The notes: generated by a model not told the origin, from the letters alone. A stretch of DNA of 64,000 bases from Taxillus chinensis (GCA_023512835.1 CM042090.1:50202996-50266995), one strand, 5' to 3'; counted from the first letter of the stretch, positions 1 to 11,917 are shown. A program made the numbers and translations.

Positions 1-26
1 ATGGTGAAGTTATCACATGCAACTGA
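1..26 (-). pseudogene. Integrase fragment of element H (continues from 11466)
   Basis: On the minus strand these bases encode LHVITSP. This continues the integrase segment that ends at 11466 and matches the conserved LHVM(S/T)SPWPF region of Tat-type integrases. Positions 22-26 (ACTGA) are the target-site copy of the solo LTR that starts at 27. The rest of the integrase and the element's 3' end are off the window. Confidence 0.75.
22..26. repeat. TSD ACTGA, left copy (right copy 11461-11465)
   Basis: A perfect 5-bp direct repeat flanks the solo LTR 27-11460. The pair restores an uninterrupted integrase coding strand of element H. Confidence 0.85.
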
Positions 27-661
27 TGTTGGACCCCATTTTGTCCGGGTTGGACATACTGACCCCATTTTGATATACCTTTCTACCCATGCCATATACC
101 TTGTTGAACAGGTCCACAATGATCCCATACTTCCAAGGAATGGTCTACCCCAATCTGCATGAGATGAACACAATTGACATGGACGGGGAAGTCCAAAATT
201 AATGACTTCTGCTACAAGTCCTTGAAGCGCCCCAAGACCAACACCAGGTGACGGAGGAGGAAAATTGGAGACCAATGCACTTGACCGAGCTCCAATTGGA
301 CTTAAAATGAAGAAGTTATGGCCAAAACAACTTTCGTTGGAAAAGTCGAAACGTGCCAAAAGACAGTCAATGCCCCTGGTCAAAGGGCCCGAAAATGTGA
401 CCATGTGAGATTCTCAAATGAGGATTGAAATGAGCAATACTCGTGCTTCGCAGGAATGATCAGATCATATAAGACCGAGTCCGCAAATGTTAGCGGGTCT
501 AGGAATGTGGGAGTGAGGTGGGGACCTGCGCGACATGCTGATGTCATTTGTCTGGATATCGAGGCGTCTCCGAATAAAACGATGTCGTGGAGACCGCATG
601 ACCAAGTAGAGATTACAACTGGTTGCCATCCAGAGAAGTGTGTGTGCAACCCGAGATAGGC
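27..661 (+). repeat. Left arm of the solo LTR 27-11460 (noncoding)
   Basis: The first ~320 bases align by eye with the other LTRs starting TGTTG (45831, 63864, inverted 38749), including a shared GAAGTTATGG(C/T)CAAAAC stretch. The rest diverges. I see no host gene; a 128-codon minus-strand frame at 380-766 has no recognisable domain. The right end of the arm is uncertain. It is placed at 661 because TAGGC at 657-661 matches TAGGC at 8933-8937. Confidence 0.5.
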
Positions 662-2012
662 ATTTAATGAATCATCATTATTCCTCCTCAAAAGCATGCA
701 ACATAAGAGTATACGTGAATTGTCACAATTGAACAAAGTCAGGAGTCCGGAGGAAAGAGCCGACACTCATCCGGAGTTAATAATATTCGTGAAAGAGTAT
801 CCGGATGAATAATAGACCTCATCCGTCATAAACAGAGTTTGGTGAGAATGTAGAGTAGATCCCTTTGCAGTCAATAAGTCGAAGAGAAGAGAAGTACCAC
901 AACACTTCAAATCCGAGACTATGGACTGGATTTATCAATATGGTTGCAAAAAAAATCTGAACCTGTAGCTAAATAAAGATATACGGAAAATACAAAGGCT
1001 GAACAGGCAAGGATTAGTACGGATTGGAGAAGATAATCAGTGAAAAACAACATAATCCGAACTAATAAGAAACAGAACTCATGCATGGCAAGGAATGTAG
1101 TAGACGTACGCAATGTGAAAGTGATCAATATTACTGAGTCAGGGCATATGTTAGATAGCAATACACAGGTTCATATAGGTCAACATAGCGAAACCGTCTT
1201 GCTGAATAGCGTAGCTAAGATTAATTAAAGATCATATGATTTGGCTTCATTAGGATTCATGAGTGTGAAATGATAAGGTGAACACATGTCAAAAGAATGC
1301 AGATGATTAGTTGATTAAAATGCATGGTTGAAGAAAGAAAATACATCCACACATGCCACTTTTCCGATTTAAAACAGCATGTCCAGTCGGATCCGGAAGT
1401 AACGCGTAGAGGAGGGAGAATCCGAGACATATTAGGGGTTCATTGCTGCTCCCCGTAGATCATTTAATCCTCTCAATGAAAAGCTCCCCTCAGGATAGAC
1501 AATCAAGGAAAAAGGTCATGAGACATATACGGGGGTATTCTTGAATAAAATATAAAGCATTTTCTCCCCGTAGATTGTGCAATCCTCTCGGTTGACCGTT
1601 CCAATTTGTAGTTCAGCACTGTCTATCTTATTAGAAAACTATACTTGGCTGATCGAATGCGTTTGTGTATTCATCCACCAGGCATTCCAAGGTAGCCCAT
1701 TTCACTTCTTCAACTATGCACGTTAATAGAGTAATCTAAATGAACATGCTTTGGTCATGTGGTGATTAATGGATGTGAAGATCATGAATCCGACCGAGGT
1801 AAATCATATAAACCGTAATTATGTTAGCTTTAAACGACTTGGTCCGGAAACGCAAGCATCCTCCCGAATGAGGTTGAGATTAATATCGAAGCATGAAACC
1901 GTTGAACGATAGAAGTATGATCAGCAATACAGCAGAGAGTTTCTACTACTTTCAGAAACATACAATGCATGGTCTGTGAGTAAATATCTTGTTGGGTAAC
2001 TCAAATGAGAAA
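662..2012 (-). other. Noncoding stretch downstream of copia 1 RNase H
   Basis: About 1.35 kb follows the RNase H stop (minus-strand sense). It contains no recognisable domain, no polypurine tract followed by TGTTGGATC, and no match to the copia 1 5' LTR. Two similar CCCCGTAGAT(C/T)-containing lines occur near 1450 and 1565. SIRE-type elements can carry a long region after pol, so this may be such a region. It could also be unrelated sequence brought in by a deletion. Confidence 0.35.
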
Positions 2013-3626
2013 CTATGCAGAGAAGTCGAGCATACCTAATCGGAAGAGTAGTTCAGAAAACCTCGCATCAGGTAGAGGCTTTGTAAATATGTCTGCTAAT
2101 TGATCTTCGGTGGCAACATGTTCCGGTGAAATATGGTTTTTGAGAACATGATCGCGTATGAAGTGATACCGGACCTCAATGTGCTTCGTCTTAGGATGCA
2201 TGACAGGATTGTTGCTGATGGCAATTGCACTAGTGTTGTCACAAGAAAGTGGAATAGAGGACATGGTGAATCCGTAGTCGTAAGTTGACTTTGCATCCAA
2301 AGTAGGCGTCTGGCGAAAGAACTTCCAAAGAGCTATATATTCCGCCTCGGCGGTAGAAGTTGATACGGAATTCTCGCTTCTTGAACCATGAGATCAATCT
2401 ATTTCCAAGAAACCGACACGTACCGCTTGTGCTTTTCCTGTCGATGCGACATCCAGTAAGTCGGCATCGAGTACCCGGATAAGGTGAAGTTGGACTCCTT
2501 TGGGTACCAGAGGCCCAAATCCATCGTCCCTTTGAGATACCTTAATATCCGTTTTACATGAAGCATATGTGACTCCTTGGGATTTGCCTGATATCGTGCA
2601 CAAATGCAAGTTGCAAACATAATGTCCGGGCGACTTGTTTGTAAGATAAAGCAAGGATCCGATCATCCTCTCGTAGTCGGTCACATTTATCGATATGCCG
2701 TCCACATCCGGATCTAACTTGGCACCGACAGGCATTGGAGTTTTGACGGGAGATGAACCTTCCATACCAAACTTCTTAATAAGATCGCGAGTGTACTTAG
2801 CCTGATTGATAAAGATTCCTTCCATTAATTGTTTGACTTCAATTCCAAGGAAGTAGGACAGTTCTCCCATCATGCTCATTTCAAACTTGCCTGTCATCAA
2901 CTTAGCAAACTCTTCACAAAGCTTCGGATTCGTTGATCCGAAAATGATATCGTCCACGTATATTTGTACGATCGAGTGTGTCCTTTCTCTTGTCGTAGAA
3001 ATAGGGTGGTGTCTATCTTCCCTTTTTGGAAGTTATGAGCAAGTAGGAATTCCGACGAGTGTGTCGTACCAGGCTCTTGGAGCTTGCTTCAAACCATATA
3101 GAGCTTTCCGAAGTTTGTAGACAAGATGTCCTGCCTTAGGTTCAATGAAGCCGGGAGGTTGTTCAACATACACCTCCTCTTGAAGGTCTCCATTCAGGAA
3201 TGCGCTCTTGACGTCCATTTGATAAACTATGAAGTTTTCATATGAAGCATACGCCAGAAACATTCGGATTGCCTCAAGTCTTGCGACCGGAGCAAAGGTT
3301 TCATCATAATCTATTCCTTCTTCTTGACGATATCCTTTGGCTACCAGTCTGGCTTTGTTCCGGATTACTATTCCATCCGTATCAAGCTTGTTCCGGAACA
3401 CCCATTTAACGCCAATGACTTGCTGAGACTTAGGCCTTGGTACTAAGGTCCACACATTATTTCTCTTAAATTGATTCAGCTCTTCTTGCATGGCCTCTAT
3501 CCAGTTTGAATCTTGAAGAGCTTCATCTACCACCTTTGGTTCTATTTGAGATAGAAAGCATGAGTAAAGACTCATGTTTGAGGTGGCTGCTCTTGTTCTT
3601 ACACCAACAGTAGGATCACCAATCAC
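2013..3626 (-). pseudogene. Copia 1 reverse transcriptase and RNase H
   Basis: RT begins near 3626 with the [18 protein letters not shown] segment, followed by the WVFRNK and [14 protein letters not shown] motifs. The catalytic box YVDD is at 2949-2960, followed by the IIFGSTN and GELSYFLG segments (2394-2957). RNase H ends at 2013 with the LSCDNTSAI and QLADIFTKPL motifs, typical of copia pol C-termini. The frame changes near 3030-3060 after [10 protein letters not shown], again near 2620, and near 2300-2400, so no single ORF spans the region. In life this region would copy element RNA into DNA inside virus-like particles. Confidence 0.85.
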
Positions 3627-5390
3627 TTGATCTGAGGGATGGTTTCGGGTCCATCTATAATTCGTGCATGTGTTGGTTGATCTTGAACAATTTGAAGCTC
3701 TTCCAGATTGGGTGGTTCAGGTTGTATCAACCGATTGAGCTTCGCCCGTAATTAGAGGTACGGATGAACTAGTTGGTTCTGCAACACTGTTTCTTCCAGT
3801 GTTAACTAGTCCGGACGAACTTGAAGGGGCCCCGGGAATTTGTGTATCCGTAGGAGTTTGTCCGGAGCTAAGTGGTGGTCCGGAGTCAGAATCATCCGTA
3901 GCATCATCCATAAAATTTCGTTGTGTCTCGCTGATGCCACGTGGTTGGTCAGGATACTAGTCAGGATGTGTAACCGGGATATTCATAAACTTCGAGTAAT
4001 CGACGTTGCTGTCCATGACCTGCATATTGGAATTTGAAGGACCGACTTTTGACCAAACAAGATTAGCTTCATCAAAGGTTACATGGATAGATTCTTCAAC
4101 TTTAAAAAGTTTTCTATTGAAGACCCGATAAGCCTTGCTATGAAGTGAGTATCCGACAAAAATCCCATCATCGATTTTGGTTCAAATTTATTCCGGGTCT
4201 CTTTGCCATTTATCGATATATAGCAAGTACACCCAAAGGCTCGAAATGTGAAATTGAAGGTTTTCGTCCTCTCCACATCTCATAGGGTGTTTTCATGGTA
4301 GATTTATTTATTAGAGTTCCGTTTCCGAACATAGCGGGCAGTGGACACAGCTTGACCCATAGGCGAGAGGAAGCGTTGCCCCTGGCTAACATGGATCTAC
4401 CAGCTTCAACTAAAGTTCGATTCTTGCGCTCGGCTACCCCATTTTGTTGTGGGGTTCCGGGAGCAGAGAAGTCATGTTGTATGCCCTGTTCGAACAATAT
4501 GATCTCATTTCCGAAAAGTCAAATTCCGTACCATGATCACTCCTGATGCATTTAATGCTCGGTCCTTGTGAGTTGCTTATCCAGTTGAAGAGATCTACAA
4601 GATGTTCAAAAGTTTGATCCTTTGATTTCAGGAACATCACCCATGTGTATCCTGGTGTAATCATCGATAACCACAAGAGTATATCTCGCACCGGCTAGTG
4701 ATGAAACGGATATAGGACCACATAGGTCCATATGAAGAAGTTGCGAGAGGAGCAGATTATTGAGTTAACCGATTTGCTCTTAAAGCCGTGTTTGGTCTGT
4801 TTACCAAGTTGGCATTCTCGACAGAGAGTGTCTCTGGGAGAACTTGAGTTTGGGTAGACCAGGTGACAAGATCAAGTGACGCCAATTTAGACAAAGTCTT
4901 AAAATTTAAATGTGCGCATCGCTTGTGCCATAACCAACTATCTTCATCTGTTGCTTTCGTGAGGAAGCATACAGGTCGAAGAATTATTTCTTAAGACCAC
5001 TTGAATATATGTCCCCATCTCTTGATCCGGATAACTTAACATCTCCGGATAAGTTTTCTCTTCTTGTACGGTGTTGGACAAAAAGGAAACAAGAAAATCC
5101 TTTGTCACATAGTTTACTGACACTTAGCAAATTATGCTTTAAACCTTCGACTAGTGCAACTTTAGTGATTGATACACATACGTTAGTTAAAGTGCCATAC
5201 CCGATGATCTTACCTTTGTGTTGTCGCCATATGAAACGGATGGACCTTGTTTATCATTAACTTTTACAAGCGAGTCTGGTCACCCGTCATATGTCCGGAG
5301 CATCCACTATCAAGGATCCACTTGCTTTGATTGATCTTTAACTTCAAGTGATCCGGCAATTCATTCCAGAGATGCTCCTGAAAGACAACG
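3627..5390 (-). pseudogene. Copia 1 protease, GAG-pre-integrase and integrase
   Basis: The retropepsin motif WILDSGCSGHMTG is encoded with its DSGC box at 5300-5311, intact here. The GAG-pre-integrase and zinc region lies at about 4790-5000. The integrase core follows, with YTWVMFLKSKDQTFEHL and the SDHGTEF box (4434-4691), then PQQNGVAERKNRTLVEAGR (4210-4497), which carries the catalytic Glu. Frameshifts occur near 4690, 4490 and 4270. A serine/proline-rich, poorly conserved stretch (3640-3911) links to RT, as usual in copia. Confidence 0.8.
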
Positions 5391-7694
5391 GTTTACACTT
5401 TTGGTGCCCAAACTTGTTTCGGGCGGTTAGAGTGAGCAGCACGATTGTCAACATTTACGGATTTGATTTTGTTAGGACTCTTAGCTTTCCACATTGACAT
5501 TAACTTGTTAGTTTCTGCCGCTTCTTTTGTTTGGGTTTTCTTGGGAGAGACACTCCTTTTAGATTTAGATCTTGTTTTGCTCGAAGAACCCCTTTTATTA
5601 AACTGATCTTTATTTGATTGAAATTGATTACAAAGCCAGCTATCGAGATAGACTCCAACATTCATAGTGATAATGACCCATTTCCCTCTGGATGGAACAG
5701 ACACTATAATGTGAAGTACAAACAGGGATACAGGTCTCTTAGATTTTACGGTTTTTTCTACTGTTCCCTGTGGCCTAATCCATTACGTTTGGGTGACGTG
5801 CTCTTGGCCCTAAATGCGTTAGCCTTAGCCTTGTCTTTCTTTTTGGGTGCTACGGTTTTGGCTTTAACTGCAGCAGCCTTCCCTTCATCTTTAGTTACGG
5901 GTGCTACTGCTTCGGGAAGTGCGATAATGACCCTGTTCCACGGCCATATACTATGGTGCCACCTGAAATGAAACCATCCAACGGTTTAGATGTACTAACA
6001 GGATATAAGTTGGTTAGTTTAGGAGTGAAATCCGGAGGACACTCGGTAGCTTGAGCTATGGAGGTTGATGGTTCAGAACCTAGGCCAGGTTTGACTCGAA
6101 TGTCGTCAGGGTCGATCCTAAAGGTAGAGGCTATTTCCCCGGATTTTAGCCACTTACGATTTATTTCCTTTTCTGTTCCAGTTCATTTTCGAGTCTTTTC
6201 ACTATAACTTTTAGGCCTGAGAGATTGGTATTTAACAAATGATTTTCAGCTCTTAGATCATGATACCAAGCTTCCTTTCCTCTGAAGTCGCCGACGTCCT
6301 TTTCGAGTCTATTAATAGTAAATTCGAGACGTTTATTCCCGACTTTCCATATCTTTGTACATTTGAGTAATTATTAGTCTCTCATTCTTTTCATGATCAC
6401 ATGCAATAGTAAGAGATTTTAATTTACTCGGGAGCTCGAGATAGAAGGTACCTCGGCATTTGCCATGAGGCGGACGTTCGGCTTAATGGTCGGCTCATCA
6501 TCCGAGGATTCCTCCTCTTCTTCCGAGCCACTCATGTATTTTGTCACGAGCGCCTTTCTCTTGCTCTTGCCGTTATCCGAGGTGGAGCGGCGAGGATTTA
6601 CCTTGTCACTTTTCTCGGCCACCTTTGCTTTGGACCTGCATTCCTTGGCCCAGTGACCGCTTTTCCCACAGTTGAAACATTCCTGGGAACCGGACTCCGG
6701 TCGCTCCTTCCGTTGGAACGATGATGATGAGTGTCTTCTGATCCCTTTTCCGCTTTTCCGTAGGAATCGCTCAAAGGATTTGACAAGAAGGGCTATCTCC
6801 TCCTCCTCGTCGAATCGGAATTGTCGGATACGTCCGTATCATCATTCCTCGGTATGTTTAGACATTCAGTAGCTTTGAGAGCTACCCCCTTTTCTTTCCG
6901 AGCTATTTTCTCATCTCTCGTCGAGTACTTAAACCCGACTTCGTGAGTCCGCAGCCTCTCCATATAGTTCTTCAAGGGGAACATACCGCCGGTTTTGTCC
7001 GATTGCATCTGGAGTTGTTTGGAGTAGTAGCGATCCGGCAAGGAGCGAAAGAACTTGTCATTGATCCGGGATTGAGAGTAATGCTCATTGACAGTCTTCG
7101 GTTCAAGTATGAGCTTGCCGAATCTCCGATAGATGCTTTCAAGTGATTCGCCCGATTTATGATTAAAACTCTCAAAGTTCAGTACGAGAGTACGAGATCA
7201 CATTCTGCATCCGGGACCGACTCCCCTCATAGAGGATTGTCGGTTTGTCCCAAACAGCTTTTTGCTGTCGTGCAGCCCTGGACGTCCGTGGAAAGCCTCG
7301 GAATCCAAAGACGATGTAACATAAGCCGAGCCTTTTCACTAGCGCCTTGCCAGGCTCTTTCATCGTTGGTAAGTTCAAGATCGGTCTTTGGCCTCCTTAC
7401 GCCATGTTCTCCGATACTCATCGGAATTGGAATCTCCTGATGAAGACATGGCCACATAAGATGATCATGGCAAACCATAAACATCTTCATGCGAGCTTTC
7501 CACCGGGAGAAAAGCTCAGGTGTGAATTTGGGCGGTTTCGTTAGAGTAAACCCCAAAACTCCGTGGTTGAGAAGCGGCGGCGGCAGCAGGTTGTGGTGGG
7601 TCGACATTTTCACTGCTGCTTCGATTCGGGATGGGCTCCGTGCACCTCCGGAGTTAAGGCGAGTGTTGAATAGCATACTGCTTTCTTCGGCCAT
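5391..7694 (-). pseudogene. Copia 1 gag with CCHC zinc knuckle and coiled-coil C-terminal part
   Basis: The start is the ATG at 7692-7694, first in the frame after the primer site, giving MAEESSMLFNT. The segment KPPKFTPELFSRWKARM is the typical copia gag N-terminal motif (about 7500). The frame breaks near 7227. A zinc knuckle lies near 6620-6690, with the conserved CGK and H/C spacing split over two frames. After it come an acidic serine-rich stretch (6419-6622) and a lysine-rich, poorly conserved part down to 5393. Gag would form the particle shell and bind RNA. Confidence 0.75.
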
Positions 7695-7742
7695 TTCTGA
7701 GATTGAAAGAGTGGGATCTCTACTTAGAACGAAGTAGAACTT

Positions 7743-7754
7743 GCTCTGATACCA
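7743..7754 (-). promoter_or_regulatory. Primer-binding site of copia 1 (tRNA-iMet type)
   Basis: The minus strand reads TGGTATCAGAGC two bases after the LTR end. This complements the 3' end of plant initiator methionine tRNA, the usual primer of copia elements. Confidence 0.9.
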
Positions 7755-7756
7755 CT

Positions 7757-8932
7757 TGATGGTCCCTTGGAGCCTAAAGGGGGGGGGGGGTGAATAGGCT
7801 CTTGTTCGAACTCTTTCTTTTCTCTCAAGACACAAAGACTTATCTAGTTTAAGTGATAGAATCACTGCGGAAGATAACCAGATAGTGGAAGTATTTTGTT
7901 TTATTATCACAAGGTGATTACAACAAAATAGAAGCAAACACTCTCTTACACTCTGTTTACAACAATGAACTCACACACTAGCCAAGTTCCTTTTCTATTT
8001 TTGCCCACCTAAGCACACCTTTACATGAAGTATAAGTATGAATATTTATACAAAACATTCCTAAGAGACAACCTTGGAACTTGAAGTTCCGGAATGCGTT
8101 CCGCACTAACTATCCCTCGGTAATCTGTCTGCCTTGACTGCTGCGGATTGTGGAGCTCAAGATCTTGGATTTGAAGAGTATAAGTGTCTTTGTGAGTTCC
8201 GAGATACAATTAAGGTTGTGTCCACATATCCGGATGATCCACGTGTAAGATTCTTCTTGTTCTAAATGCATTCGTCTTACATCGGGACAGCACGAGCCGA
8301 TAACTTTAAATGCGGTTTTGTTGGAGCAGTGTCTTCTTGGTCCGGTGTAATTTTCCTTACTCCGTAGTTAATGAAGCTCGGAACCTTACTCCGTGTCGGT
8401 GGTTGCTTACTCCGTATCTATTCGATCTTGGAATCCTTAGTCCGTGTCGCGTCCTTACTCCGCATGTAAGTTCCTTACTCCGCATGTAGGTTCCTTACTC
8501 CGCATGTAAGTTCCTTACTCCGTATGTAAGTTCCTTACTCCGCATGTAAGTTCCTTACTCCGTATGTAAGTTCCTTACTCCGGGCGAGTAATAAGTCCGG
8601 ATTCCTTACTCCGCATCTGGTTTCTTTACTCCGCATCTATTTTCCTTACTCCGCACTTATTTTCCTTACTCCGCACTTATCCTTTAAGTTCTTAGTCCGT
8701 AGGATTGTTCCTTATTCCGTATGTATTTGTTACTTGGTTATTTACCAAGTGTTTGACGACACTAACTCTTGTCCGGATCAGGATTATGTATCCTGTCCTT
8801 AGCTTTGCTCTCACGAGTGCATCTTTGGATTAGTGACATACCTTCTGCAATGATCAAATAAACACAAAAGATCTCAGATCAAATTACATAAGGCTTTATC
8901 AGCATTATCCAAATTCTGGGTTTGATCCAACA
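7757..8932 (-). repeat. Copia 1 5' LTR
   Basis: On the minus strand it runs from TGTTGGATCAAACCCAGAAT at 8932 to GGGACCATCA at 7757 (1176 bp). Both ends closely match the copia 2 LTR (44828 and 43415), which defines the boundaries. A run of 12 G lies at 7779-7790, close to the 3' end of the LTR. The middle holds a 20-bp minisatellite (8452-8590). Confidence 0.85.
8452..8590 (+). repeat. 20-bp minisatellite with core TCCTTACTCCG in copia 1 LTR
   Basis: At least six consecutive units of CCTTACTCCGYATGTARGTT follow one another. Looser copies of TCCTTACTCCG extend from about 8350 to 8720. Similar scattered copies are in the copia 2 LTR at 44040-44620. Confidence 0.9.
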
Positions 8933-11460
8933 TAGGCGAATATGGGGCTTCCCAAACAACCTCCCAAAGTTTGTCCGTTTTAGCATTTTTGGTGGGGGTA
9001 AAAAGGTAATTAAAAGTAAAAAAAATGGGGTTGACCGTTGACTGTTGACCTGCCGACACTTCGACCCATTGACCCCGAAGCTCGAAGCCTCGAAGCCCCG
9101 AAGCTCGAAGCCCCGAAGCCTCGAAGCCTCGAAGCCCCGTTGACCTACTGATTTCTGACCTTCGACCTTTCGACCCTCGAAGCCTCGCTTCCGACACTTC
9201 GACCCGCGACTTACGACACGGACTTGCGACACCGACCCACAGCACCCGTACGCCTTCCATCGTTGACCGAAGCTTCGACCCTGTCGACACTTCGACCTGC
9301 CGACACTTCGAACCTCTGACCCCTTTTTGCCTTCACTGATTTTTCTCGCTGGCTTCCTCGCTGGCTTATTTTTCTTGCTGGCTTCACGAGACCCGTCTTC
9401 TACGCTGGCCATCAGACAAGGAATCATTTCTCAACAACCCTGTCAGTCACATGTGCTAAAATACAAACTCAGAAGGCAATTACGAGCTCCCCTTTTTCCG
9501 CATAGGCTGTTCACCCGACCAAGCATTGATCTGCAAATAATAATGGACCCGACAAAACAATTAATGCTGCAATTAATGACAGTCCAGCCAAAAAATTCTG
9601 CTAGCCTTTAAATCCAGGCTCCTGTCCATGCGAGACACAGAGAGACCCCTTATTGTTGAAAAGTTGCTACCAGTGTTACGTCCAAGCTTCGTCCCTGCAA
9701 AAAAAAAAAAAAAAAAAAAAAGAGAGAGAGCCCCCAAAAAAAAAGGGGGGGGATCGTTGAAAAAAAACCTGGTTCGTTGAAAAGAGGGGATATTGGGGGA
9801 ACGCCTGGTTCGTTGGAAAAAAGGAGAGATTGTTTTTTTTTTGAAAACCCTGCTACCATTCACGTCCTTCCTTCATCCCAGTGCAGACAGAGAGAGAAAA
9901 GGAAAAAACAGAGTTGAAAAAAAAGAGAGAAACTCAAAAACCAGAAAAAAAAAGATCACTCTTCCACGCCTCCCTGACTGCCATCCTCTCAGATTAAACG
10001 CCCAGTTTTCTGCAATCAACATCACTCCTTCATCCTGTTTCTCTCCTGTCTCACTCCAGCTCTTTTTTTTTCTCAGCAAGAAAAAACACAAAAATAGCCC
10101 CAACTTCAGCCCTTTTTCTGCGTGTTCAGTAAGCAAAGAAACATAACAGACACCAATCCTGTTCCAATCCCCTATTTCTCACGCCTACCCTCCTTATTTC
10201 CAGTCATCAAAAATCTCAAACCCAGAAAATACACCACTCCACTCTTCAAATACCAAGAAATCCCCCTCTCAAACCTCGCTGTCAGATTTTGTCGGTTATA
10301 AGCAAGTGATTATTACTGCCGATAGGAGTTCGAACAGAAGATTGGTGTTGCAAGCTTCAAAGTCAGTTCAGCCCTTATCTTTTCACTACTTTTTCAGCTT
10401 ATTTGTATCTATATTTAGTGTAATTATTTTTTAGCATTTTCTAGTTTTTGTGTTGAGCTTATCTATATTTGGTGTAATTACTTTTCAGCCTTTTTCATTG
10501 TGTTTTCCTGTATTTCTTCCTATGTGTATGTTGTAATATGTAAAGTATAGTAAAAAGAAAAGAAAAACAAAAAAAGAAGAAAGAAAGAAAAGAAAAAAAG
10601 AGAGAGCAAAGGGAGAAGATGAAAAGCAACAAAAAAAAAGAGTGATTTTATTTTGTGGATGTCACACTCACACACTCCACATCTATTTTGATATATGCAT
10701 TTTCAATTTCAAAAAAAAAAACACAAAAAAACAAAAATGTTTTTCAAAACGTTTTCAATAAATAATTTTCAAAATGTTTTCAAAAAAAAAAAAAAACAAA
10801 CAAACAAACAAACAAACAAGCAAAAAAAAACGTTTTGCAATAAAATATTTTTTTCAAAATCTCTTCAACAACATATTTTGAAAATGTTTTCATAAAATGT
10901 TTTCCAAATGTCTTCCAACAAAAACAAAAAAAAACAAAAAAATATAGAAAAACAAACACAAAATGTATGTTCTAACCCAAACCAAAAAAAGGGGAAAAAT
11001 AAAAGAACATTTTTTAGGACTTCAATTTCCAAGAGCAAAACCAAAAAACAAACCAATTCCTAGGATCTCATTATCCACTTCAAAAATCCAAAACCTTTAG
11101 GATTCCCTTTAGAAATTTAGGATAAATCCATTTTAACCATGACTTTAATAAATAACTTAGCCAAATAAAAATCATAGACTTTTTGAGGAAATTTAACCCA
11201 GTTATGGCAGTATAAATAAAATAAAACCTCCTCCTCCTAAATTAGATACCGAAAGGGCGCTGTAGGGGTGCTAATCCTTCCCTACACGTAACCAACTCCC
11301 GAACCCTTCTCTGATGACGCAGACCACACACTTTAAACTACTCAAAGCAGAGGGTATCCAACTGTACCCCAAAAACAGTTGGTGGCAACTCTAAAATTTC
11401 TCACCATTGGTTTAGTTTGAGCTCACCCCAAAAGGGCCCGGACGAAAACCAGTGATGACA
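8933..11460 (+). repeat. Right arm of the solo LTR 27-11460 (noncoding)
   Basis: No gene is visible. A degenerate TCGAAGC/TTCGACC tract spans about 9058-9310. A-rich and G-rich homopolymer runs lie at 9699-9730 and 9735-9765. The following A/CAAA-rich part (10540-11060) resembles the matching part of LTR C. The last 200 bp are strongly conserved with 48720-48931. ORFs of 94-118 codons here are low-complexity and not credible genes. Confidence 0.8.
9058..9310 (+). repeat. TCGAAGC / TTCGACC-rich degenerate tract
   Basis: Short direct repeats such as CTCGAAGCC and CGAAGCCC, then TTCGACC and GACACTTCGACC, dominate this stretch. Comparable tracts lie in LTRs of other families at 50140-50320, 59395-59635 and 62090-62680. 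Confidence 0.8.
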
Positions 11461-11465
11461 ACTGA

Positions 11466-11917
11466 GATGAGGGTGCTTGAATCCGATCACCATATATCTA
11501 ACATTTGAAGCACTTGTGTACATAATCAATGCAGTCCTTCTCCATTGCGAGCCAGTAATAACCCATTCTCATAATTTGTCTTGCCAATGCATACTCGTTT
11601 GCATGTGACCCACAGCTCCCTTCATGAAGTTCCTTCATTAGCTGTGACGACTCCTCCTTTTCGACACAATGCAGCAGCACCATATCATGATTTCGTCGAT
11701 ATAGGATAGAACCATCAAGGTAATACTTGGTTGCAGCCCGCCGAATGTTTCTCTTGTTTGTGTCGGACGCACCTTCAGGATATTCTTGTTTGAGTATGTA
11801 TTGCCTGAGATCATGATACCAAGGCTTTTCTTCTGGATCTCCTTCAATAGCCATACAATGAGCTGGTGTATCTCGTATATGAATGTCAAAGGATTGAACC
11901 TCCAGTTTTGTATCCAG
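11466..11917 (-). pseudogene. Element H integrase N-terminal zinc-binding region
   Basis: The frame 11498-11854 encodes a spacer and then the HHCC-type segment: LHEGSCGSHAN supplies histidines, and YVHKCFKC supplies the cysteine pair. The codon after CFKC is TAG, where Tat elements usually have Gln. Reading continues after it as IYGDRIQAPSSQ up to the insertion point at 11465 and resumes at 26-1. So the solo LTR inserted inside the integrase gene. The premature stop would abolish integrase even without the insertion. Confidence 0.8.

Larger units (their letters stand above)
662..8932 (-). mobile_element. Copia 1: Ty1/copia retrotransposon (SIRE/Maximus-like), 3' LTR missing
   Basis: From right to left: 5' LTR 7757-8932, tRNA-iMet type primer site 7743-7754, gag from 7694, protease, integrase, RT and RNase H ending at 2013. 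The domain order PR-INT-RT-RNH defines Ty1/copia. The RT style (YVDDIIFGSTN, MSMMGELSYFLG) suggests the SIRE group, though Tork cannot be excluded. No 3' LTR resembling 7757-8932 is found to the left of the RNase H, so that end was deleted. The left border (662) rests only on a candidate TAGGC target duplication (657-661 and 8933-8937). Many frameshifts and stops make it non-autonomous. Confidence 0.75.
27..11460 (+). mobile_element. Solo LTR of the Ogre/Tat (H-type) family, interrupted by copia 1
   Basis: It starts TGTTGGACCCCATTTTGTCC at 27 and ends AGTGATGACA at 11460. Flanking ACTGA copies at 22-26 and 11461-11465 are a perfect 5-bp target-site duplication. The start resembles the LTR starts at 45831, 63864 and (inverted) 38749. 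The last 200 bp (about 11250-11460) match the end of solo LTR C at 48720-48931. Without the copia insert the LTR is about 3.16 kb, close to the 3.10 kb of solo LTR C. No internal region remains, so it is a solo LTR left by LTR-LTR recombination. Confidence 0.85.

Noticed and set aside
380..766. 128-codon minus-strand frame in the left LTR arm and adjoining sequence
   Set aside because: No recognisable domain, and it crosses the presumed LTR/copia border. Probably chance.
7743..7754. tRNA-like sequences at primer sites (also 18367, 43401, 61146)
   Set aside because: Only 12 bases complement a tRNA 3' end; no cloverleaf is present, so these are primer-binding sites and not tRNA genes.
8452..8590. 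Regular short repeats that could suggest a CRISPR array
   Set aside because: Units abut without unique spacers, the context is a plant copia LTR, and the pattern is that of a minisatellite.
9573..11056. ORFs of 63-117 codons in A-rich and T-rich stretches
   Set aside because: Low-complexity translations (poly-F, poly-K) in noncoding LTR sequence.
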